Below, one piece after another: positions 1 to 7,995 of a stretch of 64,000 nucleotides of DNA. How positions within the stretch are numbered: position 1 is the stretch's first letter; each line of letters starts with the position of its first letter. Both the position numbers and the translations under genes were made by a program. The notes beneath the pieces are model-generated. The model did no database searches, had not been told where the DNA came from, and saw only the letters and a program-made list of their open reading frames with translations. Origin of the DNA: UBA7359 sp041689615 (GTDB taxonomy: Bacteria > Pseudomonadota > Gammaproteobacteria > Eutrophobiales > Eutrophobiaceae); contig JBDNFW010000033.1 of assembly GCA_041689615.1 (NCBI GenBank), forward strand, positions 62,001-126,000, written 5' to 3'.

Positions 1-274
1 ATTCAAAGTCTTTAGGGGTTTCATTGTTTTTGAACTCGAACATTTCAACACCGATTTTATCGCCAGTAGACAAGTGAGCTATTTTAAAAGAGCCCCAGCC
101 TTTGCCAAAAACATCAATGCACATTTGCCCTATTGGCGTATCTGACTCTTCGGTAATGACAGTGGGTTCCATAATGTGATACCAGCCCATAACTTCACTG
201 TAAAATTCTACTGCCTTCTCAACATCAGGGACCGATATACCAATGTGCGAAAATGTTCTTGGGTATGTACTCAT
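1..274 (-). CDS. VOC (glyoxalase/dioxygenase) family protein, 3' end cut by window edge
   Basis: The 91 visible codons begin MSTYPRTFSHIGISVPDVEK, followed by an AVEFYSEVMGW stretch. This is the first beta-alpha-beta unit of a vicinal-oxygen-chelate protein, in which the histidine of SHIGISV is normally a metal ligand. The family covers lyases, dioxygenases and resistance proteins, so substrate cannot be assigned. The ATG at 274 has AAGGA a short way upstream, and the frame stays open to the window edge. The family is usually 120-170 residues, so roughly the last third lies outside. No operon partner is obvious; the next gene on this strand starts about 650 bp upstream. Confidence 0.8.
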   Translation of the reverse strand, partial: MSTYPRTFSHIGISVPDVEKAVEFYSEVMGWYHIMEPTVITEESDTPIGQMCIDVFGKGWGSFKIAHLSTGDKIGVEMFEFKNNETPKDFE

Positions 275-359
275 GCATTATTCCTTGTATGAAGTTAACT
301 ATATTTTAAGGGACACTTTGTCCGTTTTGAGTCGACAGCTGAACATTGATTAAAGAACA

Positions 360-923
360 TCATGCCTCCGCCGACATCCATTTACGTAAAAAATCTGAAG
401 CGGGTCTCTTGCTGCAACTGTCTGCAACAATTAATTGTTTATTTGCGTCGTATATTTCAATATGTGGCGTACCGCAAAAGTCGTATGATTTTATTCTTGC
501 ATTAAATTCTTCAGCTTGTTGTTCGACTTCGGCTTGACTGTTTCCTGTAAACGAAAGATTCATGCCCCCTTCAGGAAAGTGTACTCGTTGGATCAGTACA
601 TCTTTACGTGCATTTAAAAAAGCGGGAAATTTTGCTTCCAAACTTCTACAGATTGAGCATGAATCTAGATAGCCTTCAACAACAGTATAGTAATTTTCTT
701 TCGCGAGACTATTGAACGGTTTATTCGCATCAAATAACGGCATAAACTCATATTCCTTTATGCCGCTACCTTTCCTTGTCTTTTCTAATACTGGCAGATG
801 CGTATATTTCACAGCATCACTTCCACCACTCATATTGATAGGTAAATTCATTATTACAACAATAACTATAACCGCCCCAATGATGAGTGGTATTTTATTA
901 GTGCCGTTGCTTTGCTTAGTCAC
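360..923 (-). CDS. Membrane-anchored thioredoxin-like protein with CSIC motif
   Basis: 187 residues. A single hydrophobic segment at about residues 11-29 is followed by a periplasmic domain carrying a CxxC pair (DSCSICRSLE, around residue 90), the usual redox motif position after the first strand of a thioredoxin fold. A later FCGTPHIEIYD stretch resembles the cis-proline loop (TP) of thioredoxins. The likely role is a periplasmic disulfide or thiol redox function, but the spacing is unusual and the partner unknown. It lies 18 bp downstream of a small zinc-ribbon gene on the same strand, so the two may be co-transcribed. Function is inferred from fold features only. Confidence 0.6.
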   Translation of the reverse strand: MTKQSNGTNKIPLIIGAVIVIVVIMNLPINMSGGSDAVKYTHLPVLEKTRKGSGIKEYEFMPLFDANKPFNSLAKENYYTVVEGYLDSCSICRSLEAKFPAFLNARKDVLIQRVHFPEGGMNLSFTGNSQAEVEQQAEEFNARIKSYDFCGTPHIEIYDANKQLIVADSCSKRPASDFLRKWMSAEA

Positions 924-941
924 TTTATGAGTTCGGATTGG

Positions 942-1049
942 TTATTGAGTTGACTGAGCAATAAATTTGGCTACTGCTATACCACACGAATTACATATGT
1001 CCGCCTTTTCCTGAAACTCGCCACATTTAGGACATATCATATTTGACAT
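942..1049 (-). CDS. 35-residue zinc-ribbon microprotein
   Basis: A short frame missed at usual length cut-offs. It reads MSNMICPKCGEFQEKADICN and then SCGIAVAKFIAQSTQ. Two CxxCG knuckles (CPKCG, CNSCG) nine residues apart are the signature of a rubredoxin-type zinc ribbon. Start is the ATG at 1049 and stop the TAA at 942. It sits between the SRPBCC gene and the thioredoxin-like gene on the same strand. Tiny zinc ribbons of this kind are common as the N-terminal part of larger membrane proteins, but here the frame ends after 35 codons. Specific function unknown. Confidence 0.6.
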   Translation of the reverse strand: MSNMICPKCGEFQEKADICNSCGIAVAKFIAQSTQ

Positions 1050-1103
1050 AGCGTTTACTTGTGATTACTAATTCATTAATTAATTGAAAGTAGTTTAGTT
1101 ATC

Positions 1104-1517
1104 TTAACCGCCATACATCTTTTTCAAGTTATCTAATCCTGCTTGAAATATTCCGCTTATAACATCTATGGCTTCATTCTCCGAAGCACCTTCTGCACTA
1201 AATTCGCTAGACCATTCAACACTTGATTTTCCTTCGCCATTATCAATCACTTTTATTTCTGCACGGTAATTTGAAACGGGTAATGGACTATTGGTAATTG
1301 TGTAAGAATAAATTCGTTCATTATCATCGTGCTTTTCCAATTTTTCTACAATTTCACCGCCGCCGGCAAGACTTAATACGCGCATGTTGCCTTCTTCTTG
1401 CAGTTCACTTTTTTCTACTGCCGGATGCCAATCAGGCAAAGCATTAAAACCACCAATTAAACTCCATAACTGATCTGCTGCGACATCTAAATCAGTTGTC
1501 ATGTTTACCTTCGCCAT
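1104..1517 (-). CDS. SRPBCC (START-like) family protein, MxaD-like
   Basis: 137 residues, without signal peptide or membrane segment. The order of motifs (LWSLIGGFNALPDWHPAV, a GGGEIVEKLEKHDD strand, YSYTITNSPLPVSNY, then a C-terminal helix) is that of the polyketide-cyclase/START-like hydrophobic-pocket fold. MxaD, a protein encoded with methanol dehydrogenase genes in methylotrophs, belongs to this group and has the same SPLPV-NY segment, but many unrelated organisms have such proteins too. The gene lies 11 bp downstream of the NtrC-type regulator and may belong to that operon. Ligand unknown. Confidence 0.7.
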   Translation of the reverse strand: MAKVNMTTDLDVAADQLWSLIGGFNALPDWHPAVEKSELQEEGNMRVLSLAGGGEIVEKLEKHDDNERIYSYTITNSPLPVSNYRAEIKVIDNGEGKSSVEWSSEFSAEGASENEAIDVISGIFQAGLDNLKKMYGG

Positions 1518-1528
1518 GCTATTGCTCC

Positions 1529-2929
1529 TTATAAATTGTATTTCTTGATTCGATAGCGCAATGCCATACGAGTAATACCTAACTCTCTTGCTGCTTTAGA
1601 AACATTACGATTAGTTCGTTCCAGTGCTTGTTTGATTAAATGTAATTCTGCTTCGCCTAATGTTATATCTTCATTCATGTCACTTTCTTCTGACTTAGAG
1701 CCAGATTTTTTATTAAGTCCTAATATACTTTCATCAAGCTCGCCACCACCACTTAACAAAACTGCACGTTCTAATAAATGTTTCATCTCTCGTATATTTC
1801 CCGGCCAGGGATATTCCAACAGCATATCTTCTGCTTCTTCTGAAAAACCTTCAAACTGAACCCCATAACGTTTTGCCGTTTGCGTAGCAAAATGAGTTGC
1901 TAATAATAAAATATCATTTCCACGTTCACGTAATGCGGGCATGAAAAGCGACATAACATTTAATCGATAATATAAATCCGATCTAAATTCACCTTTTTCT
2001 GCTAATGTTTCAATATCTCTGTTTGTTGCAGCGACTATCCATGCGGCGACAGGTCGTTCTTGTGTTGTACCTACTCGTCTTAATGTTCTTCTTTCTAGTA
2101 CGGCTAATAACTTTGATTGTAAATCCAAAGGCAACTCACCTATTTCATCCAGAAACAAAACACCATCTTCTGCAGCTTCTATTAAACCTGTACGCGCGAC
2201 ATGTGCATTTGTAAACGCACCTTTCTCATGACCAAATAATTCAGATTCAATTAATTCTTTTGGTAAAGAAGCACAATCGACATGTACAAATGGTTTTTGG
2301 TTTCGACTACTCTTATCATGTAGCAATCTTGCAACAACATCTTTTCCTGTGCCTGTTTCTCCCAGTATTAATACTGTTGGAGGTATAACTCCTGTGGACT
2401 GAGATAATTTAGAAATACGTTCAACTTGATCACGAACTGATTTAATTTGTTTACACTTTCCTAAAAACTCGACTGTCTCGACTGCATGTTGTTCTCGCTT
2501 AGCAGAGTTAGTTAATTTTTGCGTCAACTCACTTTTATCTAATACTTTTTCGACATTAATAATTAGCTCTTCAAGGTCGATTGGTTTTTTTAAATAATCA
2601 GAAGCGCCTAGTTTCATTGCTGAAACCGCATCTTCCAGTTGACCATAAGCCGACATAACGAGAACAGACGTATTAGTAATAGATGATTTTATTTCAGAAA
2701 GTAAATCAAGACCGGAGCCATCCGGCAAACGCATATCAAGTAAAACCAGATCAGGTGAATTATTTTTATAATGTTCCCTTGCTGTTGCCAAATCACCAGC
2801 GAGATCGACTTTATATTTAGCTCGTTCTAAATGTTTCTTTACTGCCTTTGCAAAAACAGTTTCATCTTCGACTAAAAGAATTCGCTTTTCTAGTACGGGA
2901 ACTTCTGCAGATGTAATTAGATCGTGCAT
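1529..2929 (-). CDS. Sigma-54-dependent response regulator, NtrC family
   Basis: 466 residues with three domains. The receiver (about 15-130) has the phospho-acceptor Asp65 in LVLLDMRLPDG. The AAA+ domain (about 155-385) has Walker A GETGTGKD at 190-197, Walker B VLFLDEIGEL and arginine-finger region RSDLYYRLNV. The C-terminal Fis-type helix-turn-helix is NVSKAARELGITRMALRYRI. The sigma-54 contact loop, normally GAFTGA, reads GAFTNA here (Asn241). The gene starts directly after the histidine kinase stop, so the two form a two-component pair. It should activate sigma-54 promoters when phosphorylated; the target genes are not shown by the sequence, although the divergent pqqA is the nearest candidate. 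Confidence 0.93.
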   Translation of the reverse strand: MHDLITSAEVPVLEKRILLVEDETVFAKAVKKHLERAKYKVDLAGDLATAREHYKNNSPDLVLLDMRLPDGSGLDLLSEIKSSITNTSVLVMSAYGQLEDAVSAMKLGASDYLKKPIDLEELIINVEKVLDKSELTQKLTNSAKREQHAVETVEFLGKCKQIKSVRDQVERISKLSQSTGVIPPTVLILGETGTGKDVVARLLHDKSSRNQKPFVHVDCASLPKELIESELFGHEKGAFTNAHVARTGLIEAAEDGVLFLDEIGELPLDLQSKLLAVLERRTLRRVGTTQERPVAAWIVAATNRDIETLAEKGEFRSDLYYRLNVMSLFMPALRERGNDILLLATHFATQTAKRYGVQFEGFSEEAEDMLLEYPWPGNIREMKHLLERAVLLSGGGELDESILGLNKKSGSKSEESDMNEDITLGEAELHLIKQALERTNRNVSKAARELGITRMALRYRIKKYNL

Positions 2930-4402
2930 TTAAACTTCACCTTCTGTTATTTTTTCTATTGGAGCTGAAACAATGGCTTCTGTTCCCTGACCCTCAATCA
3001 CATTAAAATTTAATTCCCACCCATGCTTTTGACAAATTTTAAATGCAATCGGAATACCTAAACCTGTTCCAAATTTCTTTGTTGATGGACCGGGTTCAAG
3101 ATTGCCAGGCTTGGGTTCAAATGGTAAGCCGGGGCCATTATCAAGAATACGATACTCAATATGATCATTTGTTTTCACAATACTTACTTTTATTGTGCTT
3201 GATGTTGGAGAAGCATCAACTGCATTGGCTAATAAACTGTACAATCCTTGTTCCATTAAATCCGGGTCTACACTTAATGATTGAGATATATCCCATCCTT
3301 CTTTAATAACTTCAATTTTCTTTTCAAACATTTTATTTCTTAACAAACCTAATGCGGCATCAATTAAATCTGTAGCATTCACATCGACCAGATTAGGTTT
3401 TAAAGGATGAAGATAAGAAACCAATGAACTAACCCAACGTTCCAGACGATCTGTTGTTTCAATAATAACGAGACTCGATTCGTCAATCTCTTCCTGATTC
3501 TCAGCATGCTTAAGTAATTGTGCTGTCGCACGAATACTAGCCAATGGGTTACGAATATTATGTGCAACTACGGGTACCAGCGAGCCTAATGCCGCTTGTC
3601 TTTCAGTCTCGACCAGAGCATCTCTACTTTCGGCAAGCTCCTTCGCCATTGAGTTAATACCATTTGCCAGTACAGTTACTTCTTCAACACCTTCTTCTTC
3701 AATATGGTAATCCAATTTTCCGTGACTGATTTCTCCCGCACCTTTAACTATATTTGCCAATGGTTTAATAAAGTCTTTACGCATTACATGACGCGTATAA
3801 AAAACAATTATGAAAGCAATAAGCAAAGGAATAGGAATAACAAAAGGTGCAAACTTCGTCCACATCGTCAAAGTTTCATCAAGTTTTTTGTGTTGATCTG
3901 ATAGGACTTTCTTAAAGGAAAGATAACGATTTTCAAATTTACCTACCATTTGCTGGGCAAACGCCGGATTGAGAATCTGTATTCTTACTAAACGATTTGC
4001 AGCATAAGGATCATCAAAAATTTTATTCATATCGCCTTGAATCTCGCGATAAGAAAGATTCAATTCCTGAATAGAGATATCTTCTTCACGTGATCTGGAA
4101 CCTCTACGCAGTTCATTAAATCGCTCTGAAATACTGCGTGAATATTCCGGATAAGCTTCTAGCGCTCTTTCATCTTCAAGTACGCGAGCACGAATCATTT
4201 CCTGAATTTGAGCGTAGAGTTCGCCCCTGATTTGTTCAGTAAGATAGAACATGGAGTTAATACGGACGGATTCAGCTGAATTTTGCTGCCAAAAATAGGC
4301 AGAAAGCCCGCCAAGTAAACCAGTCACAGCGACCAGAAACAAAATAGCTATTTCATGGCGAAATATTAGATTTTTTAATGACTTAGGTTGTCTGAGTGAC
4401 AT
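2930..4402 (-). CDS. Sensor histidine kinase paired with the NtrC-type regulator
   Basis: An inner-membrane kinase with a transmembrane segment, a periplasmic helical sensor of about 150 residues, a second transmembrane segment, HAMP, a dimerisation/phosphoacceptor region with histidine in VVAHNIRNPLASIRATAQ, and a HATPase domain (N box LYSLLANAVDAS, G boxes DNGPGLPF and GTGLGIPIAF). I prefer the ATG at 4402 (490 residues, MSLRQPKSLK). A TTG at 4462 would add 20 residues, but neither start has a clear ribosome site. The stop abuts the regulator start. The sensed signal is unknown. Confidence 0.9.
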   Translation of the reverse strand: MSLRQPKSLKNLIFRHEIAILFLVAVTGLLGGLSAYFWQQNSAESVRINSMFYLTEQIRGELYAQIQEMIRARVLEDERALEAYPEYSRSISERFNELRRGSRSREEDISIQELNLSYREIQGDMNKIFDDPYAANRLVRIQILNPAFAQQMVGKFENRYLSFKKVLSDQHKKLDETLTMWTKFAPFVIPIPLLIAFIIVFYTRHVMRKDFIKPLANIVKGAGEISHGKLDYHIEEEGVEEVTVLANGINSMAKELAESRDALVETERQAALGSLVPVVAHNIRNPLASIRATAQLLKHAENQEEIDESSLVIIETTDRLERWVSSLVSYLHPLKPNLVDVNATDLIDAALGLLRNKMFEKKIEVIKEGWDISQSLSVDPDLMEQGLYSLLANAVDASPTSSTIKVSIVKTNDHIEYRILDNGPGLPFEPKPGNLEPGPSTKKFGTGLGIPIAFKICQKHGWELNFNVIEGQGTEAIVSAPIEKITEGEV

Positions 4403-4548
4403 CGGTAGAGTATAGCTTACAAATGGTTCTAATGAACCAAATATATGGATATTATTAACCAAAACATTAATAAATATCGGCTTTTTATTTTTATAAAATA
4501 ACGCTTATCTATTTGTTTTTATTAGTATTTTTTTAATTAATTAGCATT

Positions 4549-4564
4549 TGGCATGATTGATGAA
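4549..4564 (+). promoter_or_regulatory. Weak sigma-54-like -24/-12 element upstream of pqqA
   Basis: TGGCATGATTGATGAA keeps the -24 GG and correct spacing, but the -12 box has GA where GC is expected. It lies about 80 bp upstream of the pqqA start and beside a sigma-54 activator gene, which is the only reason to list it. A perfect 10-bp palindrome (ACAATATTGT, 4582-4591) and an inverted repeat CCCGGTT-T-AACCGGG (4594-4608) lie between it and the gene and could be regulator sites or leader structure. Confidence 0.2.
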
Positions 4565-4641
4565 CTGTAAATTAGGCACAGACAATATTGTGTCCCGGTT
4601 TAACCGGGTATCTTTTAACTAACTATATGAGGAGAGTTAAC

Positions 4642-4716
4642 ATGAATTGGGAAACTCCAGAATACAGTGACATTCGTTTTGGCTTCGAAGTCACCATGTA
4701 CATCAACAACAAGTAA
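4642..4716 (+). CDS. pqqA: PQQ precursor peptide PqqA (orphan copy)
   Basis: 24 codons reading MNWETPEYSDIRFGFEVTMY then INNK. PqqA supplies the Glu and Tyr that PqqE and its chaperone PqqD crosslink at the start of pyrroloquinoline quinone synthesis. Both sit exactly at Glu16 and Tyr20 in the conserved FEVTMY block. The ribosome site GAGGAG (4629-4634) is 7 nt upstream and a strong terminator follows. No pqqB, C, D or E is visible in this window, so the maturation enzymes must be elsewhere if the peptide is used. Monocistronic pqqA copies are known in PQQ-producing methylotrophs and pseudomonads. Confidence 0.9.
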   Translation: MNWETPEYSDIRFGFEVTMYINNK

Positions 4717-4740
4717 TTGTTGTTTTAGCTGAAGTAAAAA

Positions 4741-4763
4741 GGGAGCGTAAGCTCCCTTTTTTT
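4741..4763 (+). terminator. Rho-independent terminator of pqqA
   Basis: A 6-bp GC-rich stem (GGGAGC / GCTCCC, loop GTAA) is followed by seven T, with an A-rich stretch just before it. It begins 24 nt after the pqqA stop, making pqqA a monocistronic unit. Confidence 0.85.
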
Positions 4764-4764
4764 A

Positions 4765-4857
4765 CGCCTACAGGAAGTAGGCGGTAGAGTCGAGTCTGGA
4801 ACAGAGACCGAAAGCTGCGCTTCGAGCATGCAGCCGCATTTCGAAGTGACGTCTTCT
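4765..4857. other. Structured intergenic element, possible dispersed repeat or small RNA
   Basis: Between the pqqA terminator and the cytochrome b561 stop lies about 90 bp that is clearly more GC-rich than its surroundings and rich in short inverted repeats. There is a perfect 7-bp stem CGCCTAC / GTAGGCG (4765-4783), a GTCT / AGAC pair and a GCTGC / GCAGC pair. No reading frame is convincing. It looks like a REP-type dispersed element or a processed RNA; only other copies in the genome could tell. Confidence 0.35.
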
Positions 4858-4859
4858 CC

Positions 4860-5390
4860 TTAACCAAACCACATCCTTTTAATCAAATCGGTCTGCTTCT
4901 TGTGTAAGTGGTAGATAACACCAGCGATATGCAATAACAGCAGTGTAATTAAACAAAATGCACTAATTTCATGAATTTCAGTAAATAACTCATTTAATTC
5001 GGGACTCTTCCATCCCCAATGCGGTAGCGGTATTCCCCAGAATTTGGTTTTATAACCACTAAATGAAGACGAGATATAACCTGTAACAGGCTGGAGAAAT
5101 AACATCAGATATAACAAATGGTGTGTTGCTGTAGCCATTTTCCTTTGCAACGGTGCAACGTAATCAGGCAAAGCTGGCGATATTGAACGTATTTTCCAGA
5201 CTAGTCGGATAATGGCTAATAAAGCCAGCGTCAAACCAATCGATTTGTGCAGAGCAAAAAACCAGCTTCGCTCATCGCTACCCTTTTCCAAACCCGTCAT
5301 ATAAAACCCTAAACCAATCATAGCAATGATCATAATGGCCATAAGCCAGTGAATAATAATTGCAGTTGAGTTGTATCGCTGTATTTCCAT
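4860..5390 (-). CDS. Cytochrome b561 family protein
   Basis: 176 residues with four hydrophobic segments and the histidines expected as haem b ligands: IIHWLMAIMI in the first helix, LHKSIGL, TATHHLLYLM in the third, and HEISAFCLITLLLLHIAGV in the fourth. This is the bacterial b561 (CybB) type, an inner-membrane di-haem protein that passes electrons from quinol or an unidentified donor. It converges on pqqA with the structured spacer between. PQQ enzymes feed electrons to the membrane chain, but no direct link is shown. Partner unknown. Confidence 0.9.
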   Translation of the reverse strand: MEIQRYNSTAIIIHWLMAIMIIAMIGLGFYMTGLEKGSDERSWFFALHKSIGLTLALLAIIRLVWKIRSISPALPDYVAPLQRKMATATHHLLYLMLFLQPVTGYISSSFSGYKTKFWGIPLPHWGWKSPELNELFTEIHEISAFCLITLLLLHIAGVIYHLHKKQTDLIKRMWFG

Positions 5391-5552
5391 AATACTTTTT
5401 TACCTCAAATCTCTGGATTCAGTAGTGAACTAACTGGCTTTCAGTCTTTTTTCTTAGGATAATACTATCTCATGGTGACGTTTGGCAGTTATATTGCCTA
5501 TCATTTATACGTTATTAAACTTGAAAGAAGATTAAAATAAAAATATTACATA

Positions 5553-6113
5553 ATGCCTAGCCCATTTATTCACATATCCTTATTGTTTTTTTTCTTATCC
5601 GCAACACCGTTTGCGCTTGCCAGCGAGTATCAGATACTCATTTCAAAAAAAAATCATGAGCTAATTATCGAAAAGGCAGGTGAAGTCGTAAAAAAATATC
5701 ACATTGCCAGCGGCAAAGGCGGTAAAGGTACTAAACGTGAACAAGGTGATAGCAAAACACCACAAGGGGTTTATCGCATATCAAAATTTAAAAAAAGCAG
5801 TCGTTTTCATTATTTCATACAACTGGATTATCCAAATCTGATCGATGCCTGGTATGGCTACAAGAACAAAACTATAGATTCAGAAGATTTTAAACGCATT
5901 GCCGCCGCCTACAAAAATCGCGAAGCGCCGCCACAAGATACCAAGTTGGGTGGTTTTATCGGCATCCACGGGCTTGGTGAACAAAACGAAGAAAAGCTGA
6001 CTATCCATCAGGAAATAAACTGGACGGAAGGTTGTATTGCCTTAACTAATGAAGAAATTAATGATTTGAGAAAATTTGTTGATGTAGGCACTCCTGTCAT
6101 CATTAAAGAATGA
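5553..6113 (+). CDS. L,D-transpeptidase (YkuD domain), exported
   Basis: 186 residues with an N-terminal signal peptide ending near FALAS. The YkuD domain starts with a Y-Q-I-L-I-S-K strand and has the conserved IHG and the catalytic Cys in WTEGCIALTNEE, with the closing GTPVIIKE strand. The usual SHGC is TEGC here, as in other small family members of this type. Such enzymes make 3-3 crosslinks or attach proteins to peptidoglycan, or act as amidases. It overlaps the next gene by 4 bp (ATGA) and opens a plus-strand run of six genes to 9999, which suggests a cell-wall role for that run. Confidence 0.88.
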   Translation: MPSPFIHISLLFFFLSATPFALASEYQILISKKNHELIIEKAGEVVKKYHIASGKGGKGTKREQGDSKTPQGVYRISKFKKSSRFHYFIQLDYPNLIDAWYGYKNKTIDSEDFKRIAAAYKNREAPPQDTKLGGFIGIHGLGEQNEEKLTIHQEINWTEGCIALTNEEINDLRKFVDVGTPVIIKE

Positions 6114-6583
6114 AGATCTTCTTCCTATTTAGTACCTTAAGTTACTTGATATTGCTTACCGCGTGCACCAATGAGCCAAACCAGATTTATGAAAAAGCTA
6201 CGAAAAAAACATTTGATGAAGTGATTCAAGACAGCGAATTTGCAATAACCGAGAATAATTTTCGCATCACTAACCGCCTGCACATCGGTGATGCTATTCA
6301 AAAACGTGGGAATGCCGACTTCCCTAAAAATGAAGTGATTTTGTTTTGCAATCTGACTATAGCGGAAGAAATGCTAAAAATTGAACCTCGCTATATTAAT
6401 TATTGTCCATATAAAATAACGGCAACGGAATTAGACGGAGAAATATTGATAGGCACACGTTTGTTACCTGTTAAAACCAACAATAAACAAATGGATGAAA
6501 TCGCCAAAAATATTAATAATATATTACGCTCAATGGTAGAATATGCAGCGTCAGAAGATCCATTTATTCTTGATAAAAGTTAA
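6110..6583 (+). CDS. DUF302-like lipoprotein
   Basis: 157 residues. The N-terminus MKIFFLFSTLSYLILLTACT carries a lipobox (L-T-A-C, Cys19), so the mature protein should be lipidated and sorted to the outer or inner membrane. The rest resembles DUF302: an amphipathic helix, a strand with GDAIQKRG, VILFCNLTIAEEMLKIEPRY, then the conserved CPYKITATELDG strand. DUF302 function is not established. Translation is coupled to the upstream transpeptidase through ATGA. Confidence 0.7.
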   Translation: MKIFFLFSTLSYLILLTACTNEPNQIYEKATKKTFDEVIQDSEFAITENNFRITNRLHIGDAIQKRGNADFPKNEVILFCNLTIAEEMLKIEPRYINYCPYKITATELDGEILIGTRLLPVKTNNKQMDEIAKNINNILRSMVEYAASEDPFILDKS

Positions 6584-6629
6584 TTACAGCACGGAAGCTA
6601 AACTAGAACTGTAAGGAACAAACAGAACA

Positions 6630-7373
6630 ATGAAAGAACAACCCGAACACAGCCTTTTACTTAGATGGCTTATTTTAACCGGCCTTATCGCTTTTTCATT
6701 CATCATTGCTTGGAATGAAGGCGTTTTTTCTCTATTAATCAGTATTGATAAGAGCCGTATCGCCTCAATCATCGGATTAATCTACCTGCTGGTTACTCTG
6801 CATTGCGCCAGATTAACCTACATCATTTCTTCAGAAACCAATCTATCCAGAGAAGTGGATAATATGATTAAGAATGAAGAGAAGCTGATAATAAAGATTG
6901 AGGACGAAGATATTTATATCAATTCAACGAAAAAATTACCTCATTGTTTCATGACAGACTATATAGGTGATCTGTATTACACGAATAGAAATGCTACCAG
7001 TTCAGAAGAAGCTAACTCTCCATCCGATCTCATTGATGTTTATGAATCACGTTTAAAAGGCCCTCAGGAAATCGGCTGGTTTGTATCAGACATGATGTTA
7101 AAGCTGGGATTACTCGGCACGATTATCGGTTTTATTTTTATGCTGGGTTCGGTGGCTAATATTGCTGACTTTGATGTCAGTAATATGCAGAAAATTTTAC
7201 AACATATGAGTAATGGTATGGGCACGGCTCTTTACACTACGCTTGCCGGTCTAATTTGTAGTATTTTAGCTGCCATTCAATATCACATGATAGACAGACA
7301 TGTGGATGAATTAATTGAGTTAACACGGCATTTGACACAGGTACATGTCATACCAAAACTTAATGGTGTTTAA
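6630..7373 (+). CDS. MotA/TolQ/ExbB-like proton channel protein
   Basis: 247 residues with hydrophobic segments at about 11-28, 45-67, 155-175 and 197-219, and a cytoplasmic loop of some 85 residues between the second and third. The last two helices contain GLLGTIIGFIFMLGSV and GMGTALYTTLAGLICSI, the conserved pore-helix pattern of ExbB, TolQ and MotA. Such proteins form pentamers that surround an ExbD/MotB dimer and turn proton flow into motion. The next gene, 2 bp downstream, supplies a plausible partner. It is not next to tonB, tolA or flagellar genes, so its output is unknown. Confidence 0.85.
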   Translation: MKEQPEHSLLLRWLILTGLIAFSFIIAWNEGVFSLLISIDKSRIASIIGLIYLLVTLHCARLTYIISSETNLSREVDNMIKNEEKLIIKIEDEDIYINSTKKLPHCFMTDYIGDLYYTNRNATSSEEANSPSDLIDVYESRLKGPQEIGWFVSDMMLKLGLLGTIIGFIFMLGSVANIADFDVSNMQKILQHMSNGMGTALYTTLAGLICSILAAIQYHMIDRHVDELIELTRHLTQVHVIPKLNGV

Positions 7374-7375
7374 AA

Positions 7376-7969
7376 ATGCGAGTTAAAGATCGACTTCGTT
7401 CTGACCCGTTTACAGACTTACTATTTAATGCCCTGTTGGGCTTTACCTTTTTGTTTCTGGTCGCCATCATGTTTATGAACCCTGAAGCAAAAACGGGGAT
7501 TATCGATCCAAAAGCAGAATATATTCTGACCGTTACCTGGGAAGATGATAGCCCTGATGATGTCGACGTCTGGGTAGAAGATCCGGAAGGTCAAATCATC
7601 TGGTTTAGAACGCCTGAAGCTGGTTTATTACATCTGGATCGCGATGATCGCGGATTAGTGAATGACACTATTACGATAAATGGTGAGGAAGTTCAAAACC
7701 CACTTAATCAAGAAGTTGTAACATTAAGAGGCGTGGTTAAAGGTGAGTACGTCGTTAACTTGCATTACTACGCATCTGAAACAGGCAAACCCGTTGACGT
7801 GAATGTTAGATTAGCTAAAGTAAATCCTAAATTGGAAATTGTTTACTACGGCACGATTAACCTGGAAAAAAGAGGTGATGAAAAAACAGCCGTACGATTT
7901 TCTATCGGTCGTGAGGGTGAAGTTTTTGGGATAAATTTTCTACCAAAATCTCTTGTAGATGTTGGTTAA
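7376..7969 (+). CDS. ExbD/MotB-like partner with beta-rich periplasmic domain
   Basis: 197 residues. After a short basic N-terminus, DPFTDLLFNALLGF runs into one transmembrane helix (about 15-34). An Asp just before or in this helix (Asp10 or Asp14) is where ExbD and MotB carry the proton-binding Asp. The periplasmic part is beta-rich (YILTVTWEDDSPDDVDVWVE, GEYVVNLHYYAS) and has no OmpA-like peptidoglycan-binding domain, unlike MotB. Its start is 2 bp after the channel gene stop. I infer a channel subunit whose periplasmic domain binds an unknown target. Confidence 0.7.
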   Translation: MRVKDRLRSDPFTDLLFNALLGFTFLFLVAIMFMNPEAKTGIIDPKAEYILTVTWEDDSPDDVDVWVEDPEGQIIWFRTPEAGLLHLDRDDRGLVNDTITINGEEVQNPLNQEVVTLRGVVKGEYVVNLHYYASETGKPVDVNVRLAKVNPKLEIVYYGTINLEKRGDEKTAVRFSIGREGEVFGINFLPKSLVDVG

Positions 7970-7995
7970 AAAATCATAATAATGGAGAAACTATT

